NCBI GenBank assembly: GCA_017397895.1
Contig: JAFQHP010000018.1
Span: 1-64,000 of the forward strand
DNA length: 64,000 nt
Reading direction: 5' to 3'
Origin: Clostridia bacterium
Lineage (GTDB): Bacteria; Bacillota; Clostridia; Christensenellales; Aristaeellaceae
Below, one piece after another: positions 7,391 through 15,586 of this stretch (position 1 is the first letter of the stretch; each line of letters opens with the position of its first letter). The notes beneath the pieces were generated by a model. That model was given only the letters and a program-made list of their open reading frames with translations, did not search any database and was not told where the DNA came from. Made by a program: the position numbers and the translations under genes.

Positions 7391-9182
7391 ATTCCGCTTC
7401 CGGGGTCATTAGCCAGCCGGAAAGGCGCACATAGCCGTCGATATTCTCTTCATCTTCCCGGTGATAGCGGATCAGGCTCAGCCGATCCACATGGAATACT
7501 TTCCCGGAAGGAAAAGTGATTTTATCCTCAACAAGAGGCACATCCTTTTCCCGGCTGCATACCAAGCCGTTCAGTAAAACAGCAAGATCCGCCTTTTCCC
7601 CGTCTATCACCAGCTCCATCATCCCCGGTATTTTTAGGGGCGTTTGCTGAAGGTGGCTTTCCTCCGCCAACTGCAATAGCATCGGCAGATCGCAGACGAT
7701 TTCTTTTATTCCATCATCGTCCGCATATTGCTCCACATTCACATACCGGGCATAATCATACCCTCTGGTATCCAGCATCGTGGGATGGGCGCTCCCCACA
7801 AAATCGTAACTGCGGCTATACCAGGTTTCCTTTTCCACCGGTTTTGCAAACCCCAGCAATTCTGTCTTTATGGCAGGGCTGCCCCAAAACCTCGGATAGG
7901 AATCGGTTTCCTCTTTTTCCGCCAGTTCCTTTTGCTGGGCCTGCAGGCGGGCTGTCAGGCTGCCTTCCCGGGCATCCGCCTGATTCAAATATTCAACGGC
8001 GGACCAGATGATTTTCCTGTCATTCCATTCAGCGTTGGGGTTCGCTGTAATCCGTCCTTGTTCGTCCAGCATATCATTGCGCACAAGAGCCGCCTCCAGC
8101 CGGGCTTCCTGATTCCAAACCGCCAGGTTTTGTGCATTCAGGGGCGTGCAGAAAAAGAAAAGAGCCGCACACGCCACCGCCGGAAAGAACCAACGGATGT
8201 TTTTCCCAAACAGCTTCCATGCAAGCACGGCCACGCACACCGCTGTCCACACCATGCCAAGGATGCGTGCCCCCGTCAGGCCGTAGGCTGCCGCACGGAT
8301 GTATACCCCAATGCCTTGAGCCACCACCACGGGAATCAGGAAATAACCGCCCCACTTTTTAAACCAGCGGCTCAGTTTATTTTCCTCCCCGGTCAGGGAA
8401 AGATGCAGGCCCACAAAGCCCGTCAGGGTCAAAATGGCATAAGGGTTCATTTCCCCCACCGGCATCTGCAAAGTGATCAGCATTTTGCCCACATATAAAA
8501 GCAAAATTGCCACCAGCACCAAGTAAATGGGCAACAGCACATAGCTGCAGAATTTCCGGAACAGGCTTTCTTTTTCCTCATCCGCTTCCGGCAATCCCCC
8601 TAAAAACAGCCACGGCGCAATCAAAACAAAGCAAATAATGGCACCCAGCGTGGTTACAAAGCTTCTTACCCAATATGCAGCGCTTGAAAACAGCAGGGAA
8701 AACACCGCTTCGCTGCACAACGTCACCGCCACATACACAACCGCGGCAATCCCCATCGAGACAAAGAAGGTGCCAAGTACCCGGCAAAAATGCCTTTCCC
8801 TGTTTTCCTTTGGCAATATGCCATGACAAGAAAGGGCAGCTGATGCCACTGCAAAGCCTGCCAAAGCAAATTCCGCCCGGCATAAAAAGCCCAGCCCGGC
8901 CCCGGCCACTGCCGCAAGCCAGGGGATGAAGGCCGGGAAAGCATACTTTTTCCGCAGGCACACCGCCGCCGTAGCAAAACCAAGGGCCGTCACCAGCATT
9001 CCCTGCAGCGTGACATGCCATTGATTCGCCTTTTCATAAACCGGCGTGCTAAATTCATAGTTCCTGAATGTTATTTCCCATCCGATGCTTATCAGCACCA
9101 GCAGCACACAGCAAAGGGCGCTGGGCAAAAACTGCCGCCAGAATTTACGGGTGATTTTTCCCGTCTGGAATGAAATTTTCAT
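7389..9182 (-). CDS. Large polytopic membrane protein, DUF4153-like
   Basis: 597 residues. The start at 9182 follows GGAGGG at good spacing; an in-frame ATG at 9212 lacks a site. The first two thirds hold about ten hydrophobic membrane segments. The last third is soluble and begins after LNAQNLAVWNQEARLEAALV, a pattern I associate with DUF4153 membrane proteins, in which a helix-rich domain follows the membrane part. The function of the family is not established. No partner gene is adjacent and the neighbour downstream converges on it. Confidence 0.7.
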   Translation of the reverse strand: MKISFQTGKITRKFWRQFLPSALCCVLLVLISIGWEITFRNYEFSTPVYEKANQWHVTLQGMLVTALGFATAAVCLRKKYAFPAFIPWLAAVAGAGLGFLCRAEFALAGFAVASAALSCHGILPKENRERHFCRVLGTFFVSMGIAAVVYVAVTLCSEAVFSLLFSSAAYWVRSFVTTLGAIICFVLIAPWLFLGGLPEADEEKESLFRKFCSYVLLPIYLVLVAILLLYVGKMLITLQMPVGEMNPYAILTLTGFVGLHLSLTGEENKLSRWFKKWGGYFLIPVVVAQGIGVYIRAAAYGLTGARILGMVWTAVCVAVLAWKLFGKNIRWFFPAVACAALFFFCTPLNAQNLAVWNQEARLEAALVRNDMLDEQGRITANPNAEWNDRKIIWSAVEYLNQADAREGSLTARLQAQQKELAEKEETDSYPRFWGSPAIKTELLGFAKPVEKETWYSRSYDFVGSAHPTMLDTRGYDYARYVNVEQYADDDGIKEIVCDLPMLLQLAEESHLQQTPLKIPGMMELVIDGEKADLAVLLNGLVCSREKDVPLVEDKITFPSGKVFHVDRLSLIRYHREDEENIDGYVRLSGWLMTPEAE

Positions 9183-9256
9183 AACGTTCCCTCCTTTATC
9201 CCAGTGTAACAAGGGAATATCATGCTGTCAATCCGTACTGGAAGAATTTACAATCC

Positions 9257-9290
9257 ACAAAAAAAGAACCGGCTCTGCACCGGTTCTTTT
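9257..9290 (-). terminator. Terminator of the aquaporin gene
   Basis: AAAAGAACCGG (9262-9272) pairs with CCGGTTCTTTT (9280-9290); the minus strand continues into a run of T residues. Confidence 0.85.
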
Positions 9291-9299
9291 CCTGAAGCA

Positions 9300-9962
9300 T
9301 TACTTTTCAGTGGACAGGAACTTGTAGGTCAGGGCAGCCAGCACGCCGCCAACCAGGGGAGCCAGGATGAACACCCACACGTTCTTCAACGCTTCGCCGC
9401 CAACGAACAGGGCGGGGCCGAAGGAACGGGCGGGGTTGACGGAAGTGCCGGTGAAGGAGATGCCCAGGATGTGCACCAGCACCAGGGACAGGCCGATCAC
9501 GATGCCGGCCACAGAGCCGTTTTCCTGCTTGCTGGTCACGCCCAGGATGGCGATGACGAACACGAAGGTGAGGATCACTTCGATCACAAAGGAAACGCCC
9601 ACGTTGCCGTTATACAGGCCGTTGGCACCAAGACCGGTATCCACGCCCACGATGGCCATCAGAACCGCAGCACCGGCGATGGCGCCCAGGAACTGAGAAA
9701 CCACATAGCCGATGAAGTCCTTCATGGTCATTTTGCCGCTGACCAGCATGGCGATGGAAACGGCGGGGTTGATATGGCAGCCGGAGATGTTGCCGATGGA
9801 GTAAGCCATGGCCACGATCACCAGGCCGAAGGCCAGAGCGGTGAGCAGGTAGCCGGTACCGGCGGCAGCATTGCAGCCCACCACGGCAGCCGTGCCGCAG
9901 GCAAACAGCACCAGCACGAACGTGCCAATGAATTCAGCCACATACTTTTTGATAGCAGTCAT
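9300..9962 (-). CDS. aqpZ: Aquaporin, MIP family, water-channel type
   Basis: Forms a six-helix pore for water in the cytoplasmic membrane. The 220-residue product has both half-helix signatures, SGCHINPAVS near residues 59-68 and GTSVNPARS near 173-181, with the selectivity-filter arginine directly after the second NPA. A histidine in LVLVHILG before the second loop is the filter residue of AqpZ-type water channels rather than glycerol facilitators, where that position is glycine. No glycerol genes are nearby. It has its own promoter and terminator. Confidence 0.93.
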   Translation of the reverse strand: MTAIKKYVAEFIGTFVLVLFACGTAAVVGCNAAAGTGYLLTALAFGLVIVAMAYSIGNISGCHINPAVSIAMLVSGKMTMKDFIGYVVSQFLGAIAGAAVLMAIVGVDTGLGANGLYNGNVGVSFVIEVILTFVFVIAILGVTSKQENGSVAGIVIGLSLVLVHILGISFTGTSVNPARSFGPALFVGGEALKNVWVFILAPLVGGVLAALTYKFLSTEK

Positions 9963-10009
9963 TGTAATAATTCCTCCTTTTGTGTTATGAGCATACGCCC
10001 AACTTTTTT

Positions 10010-10038
10010 ATTATATAACGGTCGGATACAAAAAGCAA
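10010..10038 (-). promoter_or_regulatory. Promoter of the aquaporin gene
   Basis: Minus-strand TTGCTT (10033-10038) and TATAAT (10010-10015), 17-base spacer. Confidence 0.75.
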
Positions 10039-10058
10039 GTGCAGGAATCCCCCTGCAC
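10026..10058 (-). terminator. Probable terminator of the DUF4430/ECF S operon
   Basis: GTGCAGG (10039-10045) pairs with CCTGCAC (10052-10058); on the minus strand TTGCTTTTTG follows. The T tract is interrupted and overlaps the aquaporin -35 box, so confidence is moderate. Confidence 0.5.
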
Positions 10059-10066
10059 CTGCCCTT

Positions 10067-10579
10067 TTATTGTATTGCTTTATCCATCCGCTGCACCACT
10101 TTGACAAGCGGCATGATCATGATGCCGCACACAAGATTGGAACAGCCGTGGATCAGGTCATAAGGAAAACCGTATGCAATCCACGCCAGCATGCCCGCCC
10201 AGTCAAGACCGGAAATCAGCGCATGGGCCGGTGCGTACAGGATGCCGTACAAAAAGCCGTGGGCCGCGCAGACCAGTGCATACGCAAATGCCGCCGTCCT
10301 TGGCTTCATGTTCCTTGGCAGCAGCATCACCGCACCCCACAATACCGTCCAGATATACAGGTACGGCAGCCACCAGGCGGCAAACCCGCCCAGCAGTCCT
10401 TCCAGCAAAACAAACGTGTAAAGCGGATACAGGGCCTGTCTGCGATAGACCACTGTGATGACCACAATGAAAATGCCCGTCAGGTGGATGTTGGGCAAGG
10501 CGCTCATAGCCTGCCGCGCCACATACATCAGCGCCCCCAGCAAGCCAAAAACGGCCATGCGGTTAACCGTCAGTTTCAC
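10067..10579 (-). CDS. ECF transporter S component, probably for cobalamin or a related corrinoid
   Basis: 170 residues with about five to six hydrophobic helices (RMAVFGLLGALMYVARQA at the start). ECF S components bind a vitamin and dock onto a shared EcfA-EcfA'-EcfT module; no such module is in the window, so it would use one encoded elsewhere. The GTG start at 10579 overlaps the upstream stop (GTGA) and is served by GGTGG inside the preceding gene, so translation is coupled. Substrate is inferred from the cobalamin riboswitch controlling the operon; the sequence alone does not fix it. Confidence 0.8.
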   Translation of the reverse strand: MKLTVNRMAVFGLLGALMYVARQAMSALPNIHLTGIFIVVITVVYRRQALYPLYTFVLLEGLLGGFAAWWLPYLYIWTVLWGAVMLLPRNMKPRTAAFAYALVCAAHGFLYGILYAPAHALISGLDWAGMLAWIAYGFPYDLIHGCSNLVCGIMIMPLVKVVQRMDKAIQ

Positions 10580-11025
10580 TTTTCCACCTTCATCATGTAG
10601 GTGCAGCCTTCTGTGATTTCGGTGGCATCCACGCCGGTCATGGCGTATTCGCCGTTGATGTAGAAGGCCCAATAGGTCTGGTCCACATCATAATCGGCCA
10701 CAATGCCGTTCACTTTCTTCACATACAGGCCATAATCGCCCATCTCGCCTTCCACGATTTTTTCGTCCATCAGCGCTTCGCCCACCATCTTTTTATCAGT
10801 CTTCACGGTGATGGCGGTTTCGTTGCCGTCCTTGTCGCAGATCACGAAGGGAAACTGGGTAGCGCCCTGGCCCACCACATCGCCGTTTTTCACAATGGCA
10901 GCGGTATCGGGCGCCGCTTTCTTTCCGCCGATTACGCCCGTTGCAAACAGTGCCGCCACCGCCAGCGCCACCACGCAAAGAACGATCAGCAGAAGGGTTA
11001 CTTTGTTGTTCTTCTTCTGGTTCAT
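10576..11025 (-). CDS. DUF4430 (transcobalamin-like) membrane-anchored protein
   Basis: 149 residues from the ATG at 11025 (AAGGAG upstream); the longer in-frame reading to 11235 is untranslated riboswitch. One membrane segment near the N-terminus (LLLIVLCVVALAVAALFATG) is followed by an outside domain of about 110 residues ending YWAFYINGEYAMTGVDATEI and YMMKVEK. That ending pattern matches DUF4430, which resembles the C-terminal domain of eukaryotic cobalamin carriers. With the riboswitch and S component this suggests extracellular capture of corrinoid for an ECF transporter. Capture itself is inference. Confidence 0.85.
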   Translation of the reverse strand: MNQKKNNKVTLLLIVLCVVALAVAALFATGVIGGKKAAPDTAAIVKNGDVVGQGATQFPFVICDKDGNETAITVKTDKKMVGEALMDEKIVEGEMGDYGLYVKKVNGIVADYDVDQTYWAFYINGEYAMTGVDATEITEGCTYMMKVEK

Positions 11026-11074
11026 TTCTTTCGTCTCCTTATTTTGTTTTTCCTGTCTTCTCTTTCCTGCCGGC

Positions 11075-11270
11075 GCTCGCGGCATATGGTAAAAAAGCAG
11101 GCTTCGGCCTTGCAAATATTCCGGCTCGGCAGCCCTTCCCCGCCTTCTCAGCCTTTGGCCAATGGCACTTTGCGGCATGCGGTACAGCCGCTCAGGGAAA
11201 GGGGGTTCATCTGCATTACGGCGACGGGCTCGCACAGGTTTTGCACCTGTTTCCTTGCTCAGCCACCAAG
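11075..11270 (-). ncRNA. Cobalamin riboswitch
   Basis: On the minus strand the leader contains GGAAACAGGTGCAAAACCTG (11235 region), then GCGAGCCCGTCGCCGTAATG, matching the conserved B12-box order of a GGTGnAAnnCC element followed by CCCGnnnCnGTAA. The 3' conserved part is GCCGAGCCGGAATATTTGC (11110-11131). It lies between a promoter (11272-11300) and the DUF4430 gene and feeds into a small terminator at 11091-11113. The match is by eye against the known consensus. Confidence 0.85.
11091..11113 (-). terminator. Riboswitch-controlled terminator
   Basis: Minus-strand GCAAGGC-CGAA-GCCTGC then TTTTTT. It shares bases with the end of the cobalamin aptamer, so ligand binding would plausibly decide whether it forms. 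Confidence 0.65.
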
Positions 11271-11271
11271 C

Positions 11272-11300
11272 ACTATACCACGTTTCAGTTCAAAATGCAA
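11272..11300 (-). promoter_or_regulatory. Promoter of the cobalamin operon
   Basis: Minus-strand TTGCAT (11295-11300), 17-base spacer, TATAGT (11272-11277). It is back to back with the T-box promoter at 11337. Confidence 0.75.
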
Positions 11301-11336
11301 TTGTATACAAAATACAGGAAAAAGACAGAAAACACC

Positions 11337-11365
11337 TTGACGCTGAAAAGAAGCGGTACTATAAT
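11337..11365 (+). promoter_or_regulatory. Promoter of the T-box/ABC operon
   Basis: TTGACG (11337-11342), 17 bases, TATAAT (11360-11365). Confidence 0.85.
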
Positions 11366-11379
11366 TTCAGCCATAAAGA

Positions 11380-11645
11380 CGATGACGGAGTAACGTGGCT
11401 GTTATCCCCTTTCTGCAGAGAGCTTCCGGACGGTGAAAGGAAGTGAAAGGCAACAGTGAATTCTGCTCCACAGTCGCCCGATTGAAACCTGTATGGCAAG
11501 TAGGTTGGGCCGGCACGGGCCGTTATCCCCGCAAGGCAATGATGGTTGCCTGAGGCTGTACTTGGTACAGCGAACAGAGGTGGTACCGCGTTAATAACGC
11601 CCTCTTTCCTTCCTGTACGGAAGGGGAGATGGGCTTTTTTCTTTG
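11380..11645 (+). ncRNA. T-box leader, specifier probably UUC (phenylalanine)
   Basis: The antiterminator T-box AGAGGTGGTACCGCG is at 11576-11590, followed by a terminator whose arms start at GCCCTCTTTCC and GGAAGGGGAGA and end in TTTTTT (11598-11641). In stem I, GGAG (11387-11390) pairs with CTCC (11466-11469) and CTGTT with AACAG. The loop between them has the AGTA (11389-11392) and GAA (11458-11460) bases of the specifier-loop turn, so the triplet directly after GAA, TTC at 11461-11463, is read as the specifier. Uncharged tRNA-Phe should therefore turn on the downstream transporter. Confidence 0.88.
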
Positions 11646-11700
11646 TTTCACGCGGGGGGATTACCCGTATGGATAAATTTTGCAAACGGAGGAAACTGCA

Positions 11701-12654
11701 ATGAAAAAGCTCGTATCTCTGGCTCTGGTTCTGATGATGGTTCTGTGTGCCCTGCCCGCCCTGGCAGAAGGCCCCTATAAAGTAGGCATTTGCCAGCTGG
11801 CCCCCCACCCTGCCCTGGATGCTGCCACCAACGGCTTTATGGATGTCCTGAAAGAAGAACTTGGCGAAGAAAACGTGGTATTTGACCTGCAGAACGCTGC
11901 CGGCGAAGCCAATACCTGTGCGCAGATCGTGAACACCTTCGTCAACAACGAAGTGGACCTGATCATGGCCAATGCCACCGCTGCCCTGCAGGCTTCCTAT
12001 GCCGGCACTTCCGATATCCCGGTGCTTGGCACCTCCATCACCGAATACGGCGTGGCCCTGGATGTTGAACTGGTAAACGGCTGCGTGGGCGGCAATGTTT
12101 CCGGTACGTCCGACCTGGCTCCCCTGGACCAGCAGGCCGACATGATCCTCACCCTCTTCCCCGAAGCCAAGAAGATTGGCATCATCTATTGCTCTGCCGA
12201 ACCCAACTCCATCTATCAGGTGGAAACCGTGAAGGCTTACCTGGAAGGCAAGGGCCTGGAAGCTACGCTTTACCCCTTCGCTGACAGCAACGATGCCGCT
12301 GCCGTCACCCAGACTGCCTGCGACAATTCTGACGTGATCTACGTGCCCACCGATAACGTGGTGGCCGCCAACACCGGCATCATCGACAACATCTGCCAGC
12401 CTGCCGGTATCCCCGTCATCGCCGGTGAAGCAGGCATCTGCTCCGGCTGCGGTGTGGCCACCCTGTCCATCGACTATTACGAACTGGGCCGCGTCACTGG
12501 CATGATGGCCGTGAAGGTGCTCACGGGCGAAGCCAATATTTCTGAAATGCCCATCGAATACTATCCCAACCCCGTAGCCATGTATAACCCCGTGATCTGC
12601 GGCGCTCTGGGCGTGACCGTTCCTGCCGATTATGTTGCCCTGGATGTGGAATAA
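11701..12654 (+). CDS. TrpX-like ABC transporter substrate-binding protein
   Basis: 317 residues, start at 11701 after GGAGGAAAC. A signal peptide (MKKLVSLALVLMMVLC to ALA) precedes a two-lobed periplasmic-binding fold of the COG2984 family; no lipobox cysteine is obvious. KVGICQLAPHPALDAATNGF and VIYVPTDNVVAANTGII are family-typical. These proteins serve tryptophan or other aromatic amino acid uptake in Firmicutes. The upstream T-box points to phenylalanine here. It is the first gene of a three-gene operon. Confidence 0.9.
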   Translation: MKKLVSLALVLMMVLCALPALAEGPYKVGICQLAPHPALDAATNGFMDVLKEELGEENVVFDLQNAAGEANTCAQIVNTFVNNEVDLIMANATAALQASYAGTSDIPVLGTSITEYGVALDVELVNGCVGGNVSGTSDLAPLDQQADMILTLFPEAKKIGIIYCSAEPNSIYQVETVKAYLEGKGLEATLYPFADSNDAAAVTQTACDNSDVIYVPTDNVVAANTGIIDNICQPAGIPVIAGEAGICSGCGVATLSIDYYELGRVTGMMAVKVLTGEANISEMPIEYYPNPVAMYNPVICGALGVTVPADYVALDVE

Positions 12655-12692
12655 CACCCCCTGATATTAAGTAAACAAATGGAGGATGCACC

Positions 12693-13634
12693 GTGACAAG
12701 CTTCATCAATGCACTGCCCGGCGCCCTGTCCCAAGGGCTCATCTGGGGCATCATGGCCATTGGCCTGTACATTACCTACCGGCTTTTGGACATTGCCGAC
12801 CTGACCGTTGACGGCAGCTTCTGCACCGGCGGCGCTGTATGCGTCATGCTCATTCTGGGCGGCTGCAATGTGTGGGTCGCCATTGTGGTGGCGCTGATTG
12901 CCGGCATGATTGCCGGGCTTGTCACGGGCGTTCTCCATACCGCCTGCGGCATTCCCGCCATCCTCTCGGGCATTCTCACCCAGCTGGCGCTGTGGAGCGG
13001 CAACCTGGCCATTATGGGCATGCGCGCCAACCAGACCCTGAACGTGAACAAGTATTCTGTTCTGGTGTCCATGCGCTACCTCAGCGATGTAGTGAAGGGC
13101 AAGCAGCCCTTCTATATGTACCCCATTTTCACCGTGGCCGTGGGTACCGTGCTGATCATAGCCGCCCTTTACTGGTTCTTTGGCACGGAGCTGGGTTCTT
13201 CCCTGCGTGCCACCGGTGCTAACCCCAACATGGCCCGTGCCCAGGGCATCAACACCAACAAAAATAAGGTGCTGGGCCTGATGCTCTCCAACGGCCTGGT
13301 GGCCCTTTCCGGCGCGCTGCTTACCCAGTACCAGGGCTTTGCCGATATCAACATGGGCCGCGGTGCCATCGTCATCGGCCTGGCCGCCGTGATCATCGGC
13401 GAAGTGGTGTTCGGGAAACTGTTCAAGAATTTCGCCCTGAAATTGCTTGCCATCTCCTTCGGCGCTATCATCTACTATGTGGTCATTCAGGCCGTCATCA
13501 GCCTCAGCGGCATCAATTCCAACTACCTGAAGCTGCTTTCCGCCGTCATCGTTGCCCTGTTCCTGTCGGTGCCCTATTGGAAGAATAAATGGTTCGCAAA
13601 GCCTGTGAAGAAGGGAGGCATGAGCCGTGCTTGA
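12693..13634 (+). CDS. TrpY-like ABC transporter permease
   Basis: 313 residues with about eight to nine membrane helices, start GTG at 12693 after GGAGG. It resembles permeases paired with COG2984 binding proteins (LIWGIMAIGLYITYRLLDIADLTVDGSF at the N-terminus, of which the LDIADLTVDGSF part is typical). It forms the membrane channel for the amino acid. It overlaps the ATPase gene by 8 bases, indicating coupled expression. Confidence 0.9.
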   Translation: MTSFINALPGALSQGLIWGIMAIGLYITYRLLDIADLTVDGSFCTGGAVCVMLILGGCNVWVAIVVALIAGMIAGLVTGVLHTACGIPAILSGILTQLALWSGNLAIMGMRANQTLNVNKYSVLVSMRYLSDVVKGKQPFYMYPIFTVAVGTVLIIAALYWFFGTELGSSLRATGANPNMARAQGINTNKNKVLGLMLSNGLVALSGALLTQYQGFADINMGRGAIVIGLAAVIIGEVVFGKLFKNFALKLLAISFGAIIYYVVIQAVISLSGINSNYLKLLSAVIVALFLSVPYWKNKWFAKPVKKGGMSRA

Positions 13635-14421
13635 GATCAAGAATATCTCCAAAACCTTCAACGCCGGCACCATCAACGAAAAAACGGCGCTGAACAACGT
13701 CTCCCTCACCCTGAATGACGGCGATTTCGTTACCGTCATCGGCGGAAACGGCGCCGGGAAATCCACCCTGCTCAACGCCATTGCCGGCACCTGGATGGTG
13801 GATGAGGGCAGTATTGAAATTGACGGCATCAACATCACCAAGCTGCCCGAACACAAGCGCGCCCAGTATATCGGCCGTGTGTTCCAGGATCCCATGATGG
13901 GCACTGCCGCCACCATGCAAATTGAAGAAAACCTGGCCCTGGCCAAGCGCCGCGGCAAGAAGCGCACCCTGAAAGCGGGCATCACCCCCGCCGAACGGGA
14001 AGAATACAAGCAGGCGCTGAAAACCCTGGACCTGGGCCTGGAAGAGCGGCTGACGGCCAAGGTGGGCCTGCTCTCCGGCGGCCAGCGCCAGGCGCTGACC
14101 CTTCTGATGGCTGCCCTGCAAAAGCCCAAGCTTCTGCTGCTGGACGAGCACACCGCCGCCCTGGACCCCAAAACGGCCGCCAAGGTGCTGGCCACCACGG
14201 AAAAAATCGTCACCCGGGATAACCTGACCACCGTCATGATCACCCACAACATGAAGGACGCCATTGCCCACGGCAACCGGCTCATCATGATGTACGAAGG
14301 GCAGATTGTGGTGGATATCTCCGGCGAAGAAAAGAAAAACCTGACCGTGGAATACCTGCTGCAGCTTTTCGAAAAAGCCAGCGGCCAGGCCCTTGCCAGC
14401 GACCGGATGCTGCTCAGCTGA
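13627..14421 (+). CDS. TrpZ-like ABC transporter ATP-binding protein
   Basis: 264 residues from a GTG at 13627. Walker A is GGNGAGKST near residues 40-48, the ABC signature LSGGQRQAL near 151-159, and Walker B LLLLDEHTAALD just after. It powers the transporter formed with the two preceding genes. The operon ends at the terminator just downstream. Confidence 0.95.
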   Translation: MLEIKNISKTFNAGTINEKTALNNVSLTLNDGDFVTVIGGNGAGKSTLLNAIAGTWMVDEGSIEIDGINITKLPEHKRAQYIGRVFQDPMMGTAATMQIEENLALAKRRGKKRTLKAGITPAEREEYKQALKTLDLGLEERLTAKVGLLSGGQRQALTLLMAALQKPKLLLLDEHTAALDPKTAAKVLATTEKIVTRDNLTTVMITHNMKDAIAHGNRLIMMYEGQIVVDISGEEKKNLTVEYLLQLFEKASGQALASDRMLLS

Positions 14422-14430
14422 ACAGAAAAA

Positions 14431-14470
14431 ATATCGGCGCTTCCCACATTCCGGGAAGCGCCGTTTTTGT
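14431..14470. terminator. Bidirectional terminator
   Basis: CGGCGCTTCCC (14435-14445) pairs with GGGAAGCGCCG (14453-14463), flanked by TTTTT on the right and AAAAAA on the left. It serves the ABC operon and the converging sugar kinase operon. Confidence 0.9.
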
Positions 14471-14474
14471 TTGA

Positions 14475-15563
14475 TCAGCGATATTTTTCCGCACAGTCGG
14501 CGATGATTTTTTCCATTTCCCCCATCTTCCTTTGCATATCCCGGGCCAGGGCCATCTGGCAGCGGGCACGCACCAGGTTGTGGGCGGGATAGGCACAATA
14601 GAAGTAAGGATCCCCCAGCAGATAATCGGTAAGAAACCGCACCGCCAGCTCCACCGTCAGGGCAAAGCAGCTGATGGAGAAGGTATCCATTTCATGCTGG
14701 GTGAAGGCATGGGCCGTGGGCTCCAGAAAGCCTTCCGCAAAGGCCCGGAACATACGCAGATCGCAGGATACTTTAGAAAGATCCTTTTCATCCTCCGCCG
14801 CCGTATTGGCAACGGAACGGATGGCGTCGCCAAAGTCGTTTCCGGCCAGGCCCGGCATCACCGTGTCCAGATCGATTACCACCAGGGCACGATGGTCCTT
14901 TTTGTCAAAAAGCACATTGTTCACTTTGGTATCGTTATGGGTTACCCGCAGGGGCAACAGCCCTTCCTCCTGCATACGGCACAGGCAACAGGCATCCTCC
15001 CGGACACTCCGGAGCCAGGAAAGTTCCGCTTCCGCTTCCTTCACCCGGCCAAGGGAATCCGCTTCCACCGCCTCCTCCAGCGCATCAAAGCGCTTTTGAG
15101 TGTTGTGGAAATCCGGAATGGTTTCGTACAGCTGTGCGGGATCAAAATAGCTCAGCACAGCCTGGAATTCACCAAAGGCAAAGCCGGCATTGCGCACCAG
15201 CGTTTCATCCCGGGCGTCCGTCACAGGGGCGGAGGGAATGTAGTTCACCACCCGCCAGATGTAATCCCCGTCCCGAACGAAATTTTTCCCATCCCGGGTA
15301 TGATGGTAATGCAGCGTCACCTTCCCGGGCTGCAGCCTGCGAAAATGCTGGGTAACCCGTTCAATATTTTCCATCACCTGCTCCGGGTTTTTGAACACAA
15401 AGGGGTTCACCCGCTGCAATATATAGGCCTTCTCCAGGCCGTTTTCCCGGGCATAGGTTACCTTGTAGGTTTTATTGATGTTACCCACCTTCACCTCTTC
15501 CCACCGGTCAAAGGACCCCGGAAGGCGAAAAGCGGTACAGATTTCCATCAATTTTTCCTGCAT
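14475..15563 (-). CDS. N-acetylhexosamine 1-kinase-like sugar kinase (APH fold)
   Basis: 362 residues, close in length and layout to NahK of bifidobacteria, which phosphorylates GlcNAc or GalNAc at C1 for the lacto-N-biose/galacto-N-biose salvage pathway. Visible matches are NINKTYKVT in the nucleotide loop, the catalytic LRVTHNDTKVNN, the metal-binding IDLDTVMPG, and FGDAIRS. It is the last gene of an operon with a mutarotase and a D,D-carboxypeptidase. No lacto-N-biose phosphorylase is nearby, so the physiological sugar is not settled; cell-wall or host amino sugars are reasonable guesses. Confidence 0.85.
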   Translation of the reverse strand: MQEKLMEICTAFRLPGSFDRWEEVKVGNINKTYKVTYARENGLEKAYILQRVNPFVFKNPEQVMENIERVTQHFRRLQPGKVTLHYHHTRDGKNFVRDGDYIWRVVNYIPSAPVTDARDETLVRNAGFAFGEFQAVLSYFDPAQLYETIPDFHNTQKRFDALEEAVEADSLGRVKEAEAELSWLRSVREDACCLCRMQEEGLLPLRVTHNDTKVNNVLFDKKDHRALVVIDLDTVMPGLAGNDFGDAIRSVANTAAEDEKDLSKVSCDLRMFRAFAEGFLEPTAHAFTQHEMDTFSISCFALTVELAVRFLTDYLLGDPYFYCAYPAHNLVRARCQMALARDMQRKMGEMEKIIADCAEKYR

Positions 15564-15586
15564 ATTTCTCTCCCCCGCTTGGTTGC

